From Saprospiraceae bacterium (GTDB lineage: Bacteria; Bacteroidota; Bacteroidia; Chitinophagales; Saprospiraceae): DNA of 64,000 nucleotides. The position numbers and the translations under genes are program-made. Below, piece after piece: positions 46,234-54,958 of the stretch (position 1 is the first letter of the stretch; every line of letters begins with the position of its first letter). The stretch lies in NCBI GenBank assembly GCA_021738725.1, contig JAIPBE010000005.1, positions 92,802 to 156,801 of the forward strand. The letters run 5' to 3'. The notes under the pieces were generated by a model. The model saw only the letters and a list, made by a program, of their open reading frames with translations, made no database searches and was not told the DNA's origin.

Positions 46234-47120
46234 GGCACTTCCTGCAGTTTATTGCGATGGCTACCATCCTGATGGCAACGGGATGTCTTCGTCTGGACGA
46301 CTACCTGTTCAATCCAGCATCCATAGATGCATACTATCTCGATGACTATACCGGGAAAGTAGATTTTCGGCTGCCCCCGGAGGACCACATACCTGACAGT
46401 CTCATTCACTGGGTGCCTCTCATCAGCTCCACAAATGGCAAATCCGTCAACATCCAGGGTCTCTATGTCGGAGATCTGGCAACGATAACGCAGGACACGA
46501 TCATCTTGTATTGCCACGGAAACCGGGATCACCTTGATTTCTACTGGCCGAGGATTCAATTGCTCGCCCAAACCCGCTTCGATCACAGATATGGTGTCAT
46601 GTCTCTCGATTATCAGGGATATGGCTTATCTGCAGGTACGCCGAGTCAGAATGGAATCATTGAAGATGCATTTACGGCCCTGGACTGGCTGATCGATCGA
46701 GGTGTTTCACCAGACAAGATCATCGTTTATGGATTCTCAATGGGATCTATTCCCGCTGTTGCATTGGCCGGTTCTGCGACCCTTTCTGGAAGGGGTGGAT
46801 TGATCCTTGAGGCACCTTTGGCCAGCAGTGAAACGTTGGTGCAGGATGGTTCTACTCTTACACTCCCCGCCAGTTTTCTTCTGGATCTCGATTTCGACAA
46901 TATTGCCGGTATGGCCATGATCAGCCAACCCCTCTTGTGGATCCATGGAGAGGACGACCAGACCACGGCCATTCGTACGCATGGAGAGCCTGTCTTTCAG
47001 GCGTATAAAGGTGTGCGATCCACAGCCATCCGATTGCCGGGAGGCGCGCATGACGATCTGCCGGTTGTGCTTGGTTTTACGGCCTATCTCCAGGCCGTAG
47101 AGAAGGTCTTAGCCCCATAA
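46230..47120 (+). CDS. Alpha/beta hydrolase lipoprotein
   Basis: Lipobox MATGC; ILYCHGNRDHLDFY; VMSLDYQGYGLSAG; VYGFSMGSIPAVAL; LWIHGEDDQTT; overlaps previous stop as ATGA. Confidence 0.88.
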   Translation: MRHFLQFIAMATILMATGCLRLDDYLFNPASIDAYYLDDYTGKVDFRLPPEDHIPDSLIHWVPLISSTNGKSVNIQGLYVGDLATITQDTIILYCHGNRDHLDFYWPRIQLLAQTRFDHRYGVMSLDYQGYGLSAGTPSQNGIIEDAFTALDWLIDRGVSPDKIIVYGFSMGSIPAVALAGSATLSGRGGLILEAPLASSETLVQDGSTLTLPASFLLDLDFDNIAGMAMISQPLLWIHGEDDQTTAIRTHGEPVFQAYKGVRSTAIRLPGGAHDDLPVVLGFTAYLQAVEKVLAP

Positions 47121-47157
47121 TCAAATCATTTGCTTCCAACATGTATATGTATAGCAC

Positions 47158-47178
47158 CCATGTTAATACTTAACATGG
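47158..47178. promoter_or_regulatory. Perfect 21-nt palindrome (possible operator)
   Basis: CCATGTTAA-tac-TTAACATGG in an AT-rich intergenic region. Confidence 0.5.
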
Positions 47179-47273
47179 AATGGATTCAATATGCATAATG
47201 CTCTGCCTCATAACGTATTGATTTAATAGGCAAAAACACATCTGTTTTTTGATAAACTTTTTTACAAATAGTA

Positions 47274-47304
47274 TTTGATTTAATATTAGAAAGTGATATA
47301 TTTG
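47274..47304 (+). promoter_or_regulatory. Bacteroidetes-type promoter upstream of small ORF
   Basis: TTTG (47274-47277) - 19 nt - TATATTTG (47297-47304). Confidence 0.7.
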
Positions 47305-47379
47305 TACTGTTGATCCGGATAGCTCTGGCTTTGATCTCATCCGGCAACTGATTGTAATCCCTTTCCCGAACCAAATCCC

Positions 47380-47541
47380 ATGAACATGGTTCATCTTGAC
47401 ATTTATCCAAAGCCGACACCCCAGGAGGTGCAGAAGATCCTGGCCGATCTGGAGTCCACTCAGGACCAAAAGATCAAAGACCAAATTGCCGTGGTTTGTA
47501 TCATGTGCATCGGTCTTTTCGGCCTGTTGATTTCTCTTTAA
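47380..47541 (+). CDS. Small 53-aa single-TM protein (not in ORF track)
   Basis: MNMVHLDIYPKPTPQEVQKILADLESTQDQKIKDQIAVVCIMCIGLFGLLISL*; flanked by consensus promoter and terminator. Confidence 0.6.
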   Translation: MNMVHLDIYPKPTPQEVQKILADLESTQDQKIKDQIAVVCIMCIGLFGLLISL

Positions 47542-47573
47542 ATCCTGGAATGATCGGTAGTAAACACCAACCC

Positions 47574-47616
47574 GACTAAGCCTGCCTTGTCCGTCTGGCG
47601 GGCTTAGTCCTTTTTT
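47574..47616 (+). terminator. Intrinsic terminator after small ORF
   Basis: GACTAAGCCTGCC-ttgtccgtct-GGCGGGCTTAGTC then C + T6. Confidence 0.85.
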
Positions 47617-47642
47617 CAACTCCCTATCTCGTATTTTGTGCC

Positions 47643-48746
47643 ATGCCGTCGAGCTGGTCAAAATCCGTGTGTATCGAATTGTTGAAACAGGCCCCTTTTC
47701 TGGCCGACCTCTTCATTCGTATACCCATCCAATCCACTCCTCTGTCGGATCAACTGACCCTCTCTATTCAGAAAGGCCATCCCTGTTTTCAGCCCCCGTC
47801 AGATCCGTCCTTCACTCCAGCACTACTATGTAAAAGCTATCATCATCTGCTGCACCTCGCGCTGGCACATCCACTTTTATCCGCCTCTATGTACGATGAT
47901 GTCACCTGGCATCTCGCTCTGGATTCGATCGTTAACCAACAGATCCCTCTGGCGGTCAGGGAATATGATCCAGCCTGTACCCTACCCGCCCAATTCCCAC
48001 CCGAGGCGTCTTTATTCCAGGCATGGACCTGGTGGTCCCAGCATCTTCACGAGGCCACCCCTCAGACACTGAGTGCCCTTGGAGAACATCAGTTATGGAG
48101 GGAGCCTGACCGGACGCTGACACTATCCACAGTCCAATCCTGGCTGTGCCCTTCAACCATGCCAGAACCTGTTCAACATATACGTGAAGAATCCTTTGGC
48201 CTGATGGAAGGTCTTGCCTGGCAAGAATGTTTGATCAACATCAGCGGCAGTTCATCGTCCACACGGTTGACTTGGACAACCAGAAAGGCATCCCGGCGCT
48301 ATGGTACCCATCCGGGTATCCGCATCCGTTCTCGGGGCAGCCTGGTTGTCATTCTGGATACCAGCGGCAGTATGAAGCCGGCAGATCTAAACGCCATTTT
48401 CGGGTTTTTACCGGAAGTCCAGCGATATTACAGAAAGATCCACATCGTGGAAAGTGATTTCAAGGTGAGGCAATCCTATTTATATCAGGGCCAGACACCT
48501 GGCCACATCGAAGGCAGGGGAGACACCTTCTTTCAACCGGCGCTGGACTATGTCCAGCAACATCTGAGACCAGACAACATCTGGTATGTGACGGATGGCC
48601 GAGGTGTTGCACCCCGGATCAAGACCCCTACCCCACTCGCGTGGATCCTTTGCGGAGACCGACCGCCCCTTGATGAATTGACATCTTTTCCTGGAATTTT
48701 GGTTCCGGTGAACATTCCGCCAACTGTTGGCGTTATTCCCACATAA
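47643..48746 (+). CDS. VWA-like domain protein (DUF2201-type putative metallopeptidase-like)
   Basis: LVVILDTSGSMKPADLNAIFGFLPEVQRYYRKIHIVESDFKVRQSY...GRGDTFFQPALDYV. Confidence 0.75.
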   Translation: MPSSWSKSVCIELLKQAPFLADLFIRIPIQSTPLSDQLTLSIQKGHPCFQPPSDPSFTPALLCKSYHHLLHLALAHPLLSASMYDDVTWHLALDSIVNQQIPLAVREYDPACTLPAQFPPEASLFQAWTWWSQHLHEATPQTLSALGEHQLWREPDRTLTLSTVQSWLCPSTMPEPVQHIREESFGLMEGLAWQECLINISGSSSSTRLTWTTRKASRRYGTHPGIRIRSRGSLVVILDTSGSMKPADLNAIFGFLPEVQRYYRKIHIVESDFKVRQSYLYQGQTPGHIEGRGDTFFQPALDYVQQHLRPDNIWYVTDGRGVAPRIKTPTPLAWILCGDRPPLDELTSFPGILVPVNIPPTVGVIPT

Positions 48747-48761
48747 ACCAGAACTCGACCT

Positions 48762-48974
48762 ATGCATTTTCGCAGTTTGATGGAACGCTCTGCCTTTGGC
48801 GTCTGCTCGTATGTCGGACAGAAGATCGGGATTGCGGCCAGCCGTGTCCGAATCTATTTCATCTACCTGTCGTTTGTGACCCTGGGCTCATCGGTCATCC
48901 TTTACCTGTTTGCATGGTTTTGGATGAACATACGCCAGTACTTGCGCCGTGGATCGTCGATCCAGTGGGAATGA
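48762..48974 (+). CDS. PspC domain protein
   Basis: SAFGVCSYVGQKIGIAASRVRIYFIYLSFVTLGSSVILYLFAWFWM. Confidence 0.85.
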   Translation: MHFRSLMERSAFGVCSYVGQKIGIAASRVRIYFIYLSFVTLGSSVILYLFAWFWMNIRQYLRRGSSIQWE

Positions 48975-49661
48975 TCATTGAGTAAATGCGTACTGAACCA
49001 GATTGGCGCCCATTTGCAGTGCCTTTCTACGAGCTTCAGGGGTATCGTGATGGACATCCAGGTCCTCCCACCCGTCGCCCAGATCGCATTCGTACGAATA
49101 ATACACCACCAAACGCCCTTCCCAGAAGAGACCAAATCCCTGAGCAGGTTTGTCATCATGCTTGTGGATCTTGGGCAAGCCATTTTTAAAGGCAAATGCC
49201 TGATCATATAAAGGATGGTTGAACGGCAACTCGATCAATTCTTGATCGGGAAAAACCGACTTCAGGGCCGTTCGGACATATGGGTCCATCCCGTAGTTGT
49301 CATCGATATGCAAAAAACCGCCACCAATCAGGTATTGACGCAGATTATCCGCTTCCTGACGGGAAAAGACAACATTGCCATGTCCGGTCATATGCACAAA
49401 TGGATAATTGAATAATTCGGCACTGCCGACCTCCACTGTGGCATAATCCGGATCCAATCTAGTGCCCAATTCCTGATTACAGAACGCACTCAAATTAGAG
49501 AGCGATGTCGGGTTGGCATACCAGTCCCCTCCACCTCCATACTTGAGTAACGCCAATTTCATATTGGCCGGCGGAAGATCAGCCATCAGCTTGCCAGTGG
49601 GAAGACAACAGGTCAAAAGGATCAGTAGTCTATAGACCATGGATAGTATGAATTTGTGCAC
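48975..49661 (-). CDS. DUF4159 domain protein
   Basis: LALLKYGGGGDWYANPTSLSNL; FVHMTGHGNVVFSRQEADNLRQYLIGGGFLHIDDNYGMD. Confidence 0.88.
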   Translation of the reverse strand: MHKFILSMVYRLLILLTCCLPTGKLMADLPPANMKLALLKYGGGGDWYANPTSLSNLSAFCNQELGTRLDPDYATVEVGSAELFNYPFVHMTGHGNVVFSRQEADNLRQYLIGGGFLHIDDNYGMDPYVRTALKSVFPDQELIELPFNHPLYDQAFAFKNGLPKIHKHDDKPAQGFGLFWEGRLVVYYSYECDLGDGWEDLDVHHDTPEARRKALQMGANLVQYAFTQ

Positions 49662-50343
49662 AGGCTATCACACCTGCTGTTTCTGTTCGCAACCGATTAT
49701 CGCCCAGGAGAACGGCTTGAAAGCCCCCCTGGATAGCAGTTTTGACCTCTTCTGGAGTAAAATCTCCTTCCGGACCGATCGCCACCACTATCGGATGACC
49801 AGGCTTATAAACGGAAGAAAGCCGTGGCAAGTTGCTCCAATCGCAGGTTGGAATCACCTTTATTCTGTCTTCTCCCGGATAAAGGTCCACCAACTGGTCA
49901 ACCGTCAGGTCTTCCGAATCAAGCAGCGGCAGGCGAAACTGCCCGGATTGCTTCATGGCGGCAACCAAGATGCGTTGCAAACGGTCAAATCGCCACCGCG
50001 TTCTTTCTGTACGCTGTGTTGCCAGCATCGAGATCCGATTCACCCCGATCTCAGTGACCTTTTCCAGAAACCACTCCAGTCGTGCAGCCTGCTTTGGAGG
50101 TGCGAGGGCAAGATGAATGTCCACACCCCATGGTGAGGGCCCTGGCACCGGATCAAGCAGCGTCAACATGGCCGCTTTCCGATCGGCAAGGGTGATCTCT
50201 GCTGTCCAACCACGTCCGGATCCATCAGTCACCAGTACCTGGTCTCCTTTGCGTTTTCGCAATACCTGAAGGAGATGTCCAGACTCATCTGCGTCGAGGA
50301 AGGCACTCCCCCCTTCTATCCTGATGGAATAGGCCAATGTCAT
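49630..50343 (-). CDS. rsmE: 16S rRNA (uracil(1498)-N(3))-methyltransferase
   Basis: LAPPKQAARLEWFLEKVTEIGVNRI; VAIGPEGDFTPEEV; LLGDNRLRTETAGV. Confidence 0.94.
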   Translation of the reverse strand: MTLAYSIRIEGGSAFLDADESGHLLQVLRKRKGDQVLVTDGSGRGWTAEITLADRKAAMLTLLDPVPGPSPWGVDIHLALAPPKQAARLEWFLEKVTEIGVNRISMLATQRTERTRWRFDRLQRILVAAMKQSGQFRLPLLDSEDLTVDQLVDLYPGEDRIKVIPTCDWSNLPRLSSVYKPGHPIVVAIGPEGDFTPEEVKTAIQGGFQAVLLGDNRLRTETAGVIACAQIHTIHGL

Positions 50344-50488
50344 CCAAATGCTTTTGGCCAATGTACGGGTTCCGGAAAACTTTCTCACCTCCAGTATCGT
50401 TCGGAAGGAAGGTTCACAGAATGAGGGGAATCCCTACCTTTGCGCCCTGGCCAAACATTGGTCCAGATCAATCAGAGGAAAATCTTCC

Positions 50489-51826
50489 ATGGAAATAGCC
50501 ATTAAAATTCTACAGCTGATCACCAGCCTCTCCTTGCTTATCGTCTTGCATGAGCTCGGACACTTCCTGCCTGCCAGGTGGTTCAAGACCCGGGTAGAGA
50601 AATTCTACCTCTTTTTTGATCCGTATTTCTCGGTTCTGAAGAAGAAGATCGGCGAGACTGAATATGGTATCGGATGGATCCCGTTGGGCGGCTACGTCAA
50701 GATCTCCGGGATGATCGACGAAAGTATGGACAAAGAACAGATGGCGGGACCTCCACAACCCTGGGAGTTTCGTTCCAAACCAGCCTGGCAGCGCCTGATC
50801 ATTATGCTGGGTGGTGTGACCGTCAACTTCATACTCGGGTTTTTTATCTTCAGCATGATGTATTTTGCCTGGGGCCGAGACTACCTTCCAGCTGAAAATG
50901 TCAAGTATGGTATCGCTGTTGACTCACTCGGCAAGACGTTGGGCCTCCAAGATGGTGACCGAGTGCTTCGCGTGGGAGACCTGCCGATGGATGAGTTTTC
51001 CGATCGCACGGTGGTCAAGGAGATCCTGATCCACAATGCACCGACAATTACAGTCAACCGCGATGGCAGGGATATCAACCTCCCTGTACCTGATGGAACA
51101 GCAGCCAAGCTGGCCAATAGCGCCAACAAAAACAAGCCTCTCTTTACGATCCGAATCCCTTTTATTGCCGACACTGTCCTCACGGATTCTCCGGCTGCAA
51201 AAGGCGGCATGCTTCCGAACGACCAGATCATCGAGGTGGATCATATGCCCACTCCGTACTATCATAATTTCAAGCGGGCCATTGCTGACAAGGCAGGGCA
51301 AGCGGTACAGATTGGCGTCCTTCGGGGCTTGGACACGTTACAGTTGGCCATGACCGCCAGTGATCAGGCCATGATCGGTGTCGGACCTTATTACTACGAT
51401 CATTATTTCCAGTTTGAAACCCAGGAATACACCTTGCTTCAAGCGCTTCCCGCGGGTGTTGTCCGCGGTTGGGATTTTCTCACGTCACAGGTCAAAGCCT
51501 TTGGTCAGATGTTCCGGGGAAAGATCAATGCATCGGACAGTCTGGGTGGGTTCATTACCATTTACGACATGTTTCCGGCACAATGGAACTGGCATGACTT
51601 CTGGAATATGACAGCCATCCTGTCCCTGATCCTGGCCTTCATGAACCTGTTGCCGATTCCGGCCCTGGATGGAGGACATGTGATCTTCTTGCTTTGGGAA
51701 GTGGTCACCGGTCGTAAAGTCAGTGATAAGGTCATGGAATATGCAACATTGGTGGGCTTCATCCTGGTAATCGGTTTGGTTTTGTATGCCAATGGACTGG
51801 ATATCTTCCGGATGTTCAGCAAGTAG
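50489..51826 (+). CDS. rseP: RIP (site-2 type) metalloprotease
   Basis: LLIVLHELGHFLPARW (HExxH); PDZ segments; LIPIPALDGGHVIFLLWE (LDG). Confidence 0.94.
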   Translation: MEIAIKILQLITSLSLLIVLHELGHFLPARWFKTRVEKFYLFFDPYFSVLKKKIGETEYGIGWIPLGGYVKISGMIDESMDKEQMAGPPQPWEFRSKPAWQRLIIMLGGVTVNFILGFFIFSMMYFAWGRDYLPAENVKYGIAVDSLGKTLGLQDGDRVLRVGDLPMDEFSDRTVVKEILIHNAPTITVNRDGRDINLPVPDGTAAKLANSANKNKPLFTIRIPFIADTVLTDSPAAKGGMLPNDQIIEVDHMPTPYYHNFKRAIADKAGQAVQIGVLRGLDTLQLAMTASDQAMIGVGPYYYDHYFQFETQEYTLLQALPAGVVRGWDFLTSQVKAFGQMFRGKINASDSLGGFITIYDMFPAQWNWHDFWNMTAILSLILAFMNLLPIPALDGGHVIFLLWEVVTGRKVSDKVMEYATLVGFILVIGLVLYANGLDIFRMFSK

Positions 51827-51835
51827 AACGACAGC

Positions 51836-52351
51836 ATGGACTACTTCGCTTTTTTCGGATTGCCTCGTCAATTCTTCCCCGACCTGGAGAAGATCCGACG
51901 TGCTTTCCTGATCAAGAGTCGCCAGCTGCATCCAGACTACTTCTCTTTCTCTCTCTCCGGGGAAAAACAAAAGGCGGAAGAACTGGCCGGGATCAACAAC
52001 CAGGCATATCAGACCTTATTGGATGAAGATCAGCGCATGGCCCACCTTCTCGGTCTGGAAGAGGTCTTACCTGAAGAGGGGAAGGCCCAGCTTTCTCAGG
52101 AGTTTCTCATGGAAATGATGGAGGTCAATGAAGCACTAATGGAATTGGAGTTTGAACCTTCGGTGGAGAAAAAGGAGTCCCTCAGCAAGGAGCTTCAAGA
52201 ATTGGATGAGCGAATGAAAGCTGTTGCCCGACCCGTCATGGAGCAATGGGATAATGGCGAACATGTTGACCTTCAACCAGTCGTGGATTATTATATGAAG
52301 AATCGATATGTGCATCGCCTCCAATCCAACCTGGAAAAAATGACGACGTAA
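51836..52351 (+). CDS. hscB: Fe-S assembly J-domain co-chaperone
   Basis: DYFAFFGLPRQFFPDLEKIRRAFLIKSRQLHPDYFS; NNQAYQTLLDEDQRMAHLLGL. Confidence 0.9.
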   Translation: MDYFAFFGLPRQFFPDLEKIRRAFLIKSRQLHPDYFSFSLSGEKQKAEELAGINNQAYQTLLDEDQRMAHLLGLEEVLPEEGKAQLSQEFLMEMMEVNEALMELEFEPSVEKKESLSKELQELDERMKAVARPVMEQWDNGEHVDLQPVVDYYMKNRYVHRLQSNLEKMTT

Positions 52352-52437
52352 ACGTTTTCGGAACTTTCCTGATCTTGGCTCTTGCCTTGTCCGATTTTTT
52401 TGTGAACTTTGCGTGCTGTTTGAAACATTCCCACCTC

Positions 52438-52537
52438 GGGATGCGAGTTCGAGTCCCATTTTTGATGTCTCGAATTCGGTTATTTTTTGCACAATTGACA
52501 ATGGTCAATTGATTGAAACACTTCATGCCGAAGTGGC
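52438..52537 (+). repeat. tRNA-Leu-derived repeat unit 1 (T-arm remnant + spacer + 5' tRNA end)
   Basis: gggatgcgagttcgagtccc...caattgacaatggtcaattgattgaaacacttcatgccgaagtggc; matches 52653-52751 with only a handful of differences. Confidence 0.8.
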
Positions 52538-52684
52538 CTCCTTCGTTCCTTCTTCCAGGCGGAACTACGGCGGCCAAGGCGGAACTGGAGGCGCACTGGA
52601 CTCAAAACCTGTCCGCCAACTGGCGGATCCAGTGTACGTCGCGCTCTTGAGCGGGATGCGGGTTCGAGTCCCACTTTTGACGAC
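52528..52684 (+). pseudogene. Degenerate tRNA-Leu copy
   Basis: gccgaagtggc [insert] ggaactgg..gcgcactggactcaaaacctg[tccgccaactggcgga]tccagtg...gcgggttcgagtcccacttttga; interrupted and with an acceptor end that no longer pairs. Confidence 0.75.
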
Positions 52685-52751
52685 TCGAATTCAGTTATTT
52701 TTACACAATTGACAACGGTCAATTGATTGAAACACTTCATGCCGAAGTGGC
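52653..52751 (+). repeat. tRNA-Leu-derived repeat unit 2
   Basis: Second copy of the unit at 52438-52537. Confidence 0.8.
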
Positions 52752-52824
52752 GGAACTGGTAGACGCGCTGGACTCAAAATCCAGTGTAAGCAATTACGTG
52801 CGGGTTCGAGTCCCGCCTTCGGCA
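52741..52824 (+). tRNA. tRNA-Leu (anticodon CAA), CCA not encoded
   Basis: GCCGAAG...CTGGA-CTCAAAA-TCCAG...variable arm...GCGGGTTCGAGTCCCGC-CTTCGGC-A; complete cloverleaf. Confidence 0.93.
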
Positions 52825-52847
52825 CTCTTTATTTTTACCCTTATTAT

Positions 52848-52885
52848 GGCGGGACTCCCTGAGCACTCGGAGAGTCCCGCCTTTT
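52848..52885 (+). terminator. Intrinsic terminator after tRNA-Leu
   Basis: GGCGGGACTC-cctgagcactcgga-GAGTCCCGCC-TTTTT. Confidence 0.9.
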
Positions 52886-53082
52886 TACCCGCCGTAGGAG
52901 GGCGGCACTCTTTACATCTTACAATATCTCAAATCAATCGGGGCGAGAATTCTACCATTCCCCCGAGCACTCGGGGTCGGGGAATACTGCTTTATTACCC
53001 GCGGCCAGGCGGGCACTTTCCGTCTTCCGCCTTCCGCCTTCCCACTTCCTATTTCCCTGCCTCACCGGTAGGCGGGCGCCTT

Positions 53083-53556
53083 CTATTCAAACTCGCCTGC
53101 TCGGATCAGCTGCTCGATCACCTTGGTCCGATGCTGAAAGATCCCTTCCACCTTTTTATCCACGATCAGCGCATTGGCAATGGCTCCCAGAGGGCCAAAG
53201 GGTATGGCATAATGCAACAGATCCTTCATGCGCACGCCCCCTTCGATGGGTTCAAACCAATGTTCATGGTGCCACATGGCATATGGGCCGATGCGCTGTT
53301 CATCAATAAAATGGACGCCCGGCCGAATATGGGTGATCTCCGTAGCCCAGGTCATGTTAATGCCCAATAGAGGCGAAACCGTATACACGATCATCATCCC
53401 CTCATACATTTCCTGTCCTGTGATATCGCTCTGGATGCAGAAATTCATCTCCTTTGGCGTGATCCGCTGAAGGTTTTCCGGACGACTGAAAAAGTCCCAA
53501 ATCTTCTGAGGATTACCCTGAATATCTTGTTGCCACTGCTTGCCATACACCCTCAT
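53083..53556 (-). CDS. SRPBCC family protein
   Basis: IWDFFSRPENLQRITPKEMNFCIQ; VHFIDEQRIGPYAMWHHEHWFEPIEGGVRMKDLLHYAIPFGPLG. Confidence 0.88.
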   Translation of the reverse strand: MRVYGKQWQQDIQGNPQKIWDFFSRPENLQRITPKEMNFCIQSDITGQEMYEGMMIVYTVSPLLGINMTWATEITHIRPGVHFIDEQRIGPYAMWHHEHWFEPIEGGVRMKDLLHYAIPFGPLGAIANALIVDKKVEGIFQHRTKVIEQLIRAGEFE

Positions 53557-53677
53557 AAGAAATGCTTAACAGGTTATCGTTAGTCTTTAGTAGGACGGTA
53601 ACACCTTTCGGTATGAGACGGTTGTTCAAACAACATAGGAAACAGATATTTCCTGCAATCATAATAAATCGACAGTC

Positions 53678-54484
53678 ATGAAACAGGCACCAGCAGAAAA
53701 GAAAGACAAGCGCAGAGGACGAATGATCGCTCTGTTCTTCCACAGTATCATCATTGCGCTGGCTGTGATTCCCTTCATGTCGCATAAGGCTCAGGAGGAG
53801 TTGATCCTGGAGGATGGCGTTCAGATCATGCTGTTCGACTTCTCTCAAAGAGAAGGTGTATCGGCCGAAGCCAGCCCGGAACCAGAAGCTGAAACTGTTC
53901 AGAAAGCGCCTGCACCAGCCGAAGCGGAACAGTTTGAAGTTGAACCATTGCCCGTTCCAGAGGTAGTCTTGTCCGAATCTCCTGAACCAGTTGTTTTGGA
54001 AGAAGCAAAGGTCCCTGTTGAAAAAAAGGTTGAAGAAGCCGAAACAGCAGTCGTTGATGCGGTGAAAGCGGATCGGTCTTCCCATTCAAAAAGTGATGTC
54101 CTCGTGCGCCCGAATAGTGGAGGCAATCAGAACGGAGGCAGTACCTCTGCTGGCGACAAGAATGAAAAAGCTGGTGAAGGCAAAGGCAGCAAGTCAGACG
54201 GTTTTGACCTGAGTGGCAGTGGCATCCTGACTCGTAAGGTAATCTACCGGGCCAGCCTGGAAAACATCATCCGACAGAATGGAACTTTTGTGGTCAATAT
54301 CTGTGTGAATCGCAGTGGTAATGTGACCGCCGCCAAATACAACCCTGAGGGATCGACCATTACCGAACCAAACCTGGTCCGCAAAGCCATGGACGCCGCC
54401 ACCAAATACAAATTCGAACGAGATGCCACCGCGCCTCCTCAACAGTGCGGCCGAATGACCTTCGTGATCAAGGGTATCCAATAA
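53678..54484 (+). CDS. TonB-like energy transducer family protein
   Basis: Single N-terminal TM, acidic Pro/Glu-rich linker, C-terminal VNICVNRSGNVTAAKYNPEGSTITEPNLVRKAMDAATKYKFERD. Confidence 0.8.
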   Translation: MKQAPAEKKDKRRGRMIALFFHSIIIALAVIPFMSHKAQEELILEDGVQIMLFDFSQREGVSAEASPEPEAETVQKAPAPAEAEQFEVEPLPVPEVVLSESPEPVVLEEAKVPVEKKVEEAETAVVDAVKADRSSHSKSDVLVRPNSGGNQNGGSTSAGDKNEKAGEGKGSKSDGFDLSGSGILTRKVIYRASLENIIRQNGTFVVNICVNRSGNVTAAKYNPEGSTITEPNLVRKAMDAATKYKFERDATAPPQQCGRMTFVIKGIQ

Positions 54485-54508
54485 GCATTCATCCACTTCT
54501 CATAGGTT

Positions 54509-54541
54509 AGCCCCTTCTACGCAAGCAGGAGGGGTTTTTTA
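54509..54541 (+). terminator. Intrinsic terminator
   Basis: AGCCCCTTCT-acgcaagca-GGAGGGGTTTTTT. Confidence 0.7.
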
Positions 54542-54958
54542 ATATCCATACTTCTGTCACATAATCGAATTTTAGGTCCAACATTTGGAACTCTCCAGGC
54601 TTCGTATATAATCAAATTTATCTCGTTTTCATTCACAGAAAACAAGACCAAAGATTTACGAAAATGATGAATATAGCATGTCACAATATTCACATTTTAT
54701 GGACATTCCTCGTCTACCCTTTTGAAAAAGTGGCTCGTGACATTTACGATTCAGCCCATTATTTATAGAAGTTTCACACAATCTGACCCTGAATCGGTTG
54801 GATTTACCCTTGTTTACCGGGAACATCTTATGGTGAAAAGCACCCATCATAGCCGGTATATCGCTGTACCGCTCATGTTCTGAACCAGTGCTCCTAAAGA
54901 ATTGTGGCATACATCTTGCGTTTGCCCGTTCAATAATAAGACTGAAATACCTTTTACT

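Noticed and set aside
47170-47661. 163-aa minus-strand ORF across the small-protein locus
   Set aside because: Runs against the consensus promoter and terminator and has no recognisable domain; the plus-strand 53-aa ORF fits the signals better
52236-52740. Minus-strand ORFs 52236-52577, 52480-52740 sharing MKCFNQLT(I/V)VNC
   Set aside because: They are antisense to the tRNA-Leu-derived repeat and rRNA/tRNA-free coding signal is absent; the shared peptide reflects the DNA duplication, not a protein family
53021-53052. Repeats TTCCGCC/TTCCGCC/TTCCCAC as a possible CRISPR or iteron
   Set aside because: Only short, imperfect units without spacers; no cas genes in the window
54485-54958. Long AT-rich gap before the SdrD protein as a possible hidden gene (84-aa minus ORF 54656-54910)
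   Set aside because: ORF has no recognisable motif or promoter on that strand; more likely a long regulatory leader, but no specific signal could be supported
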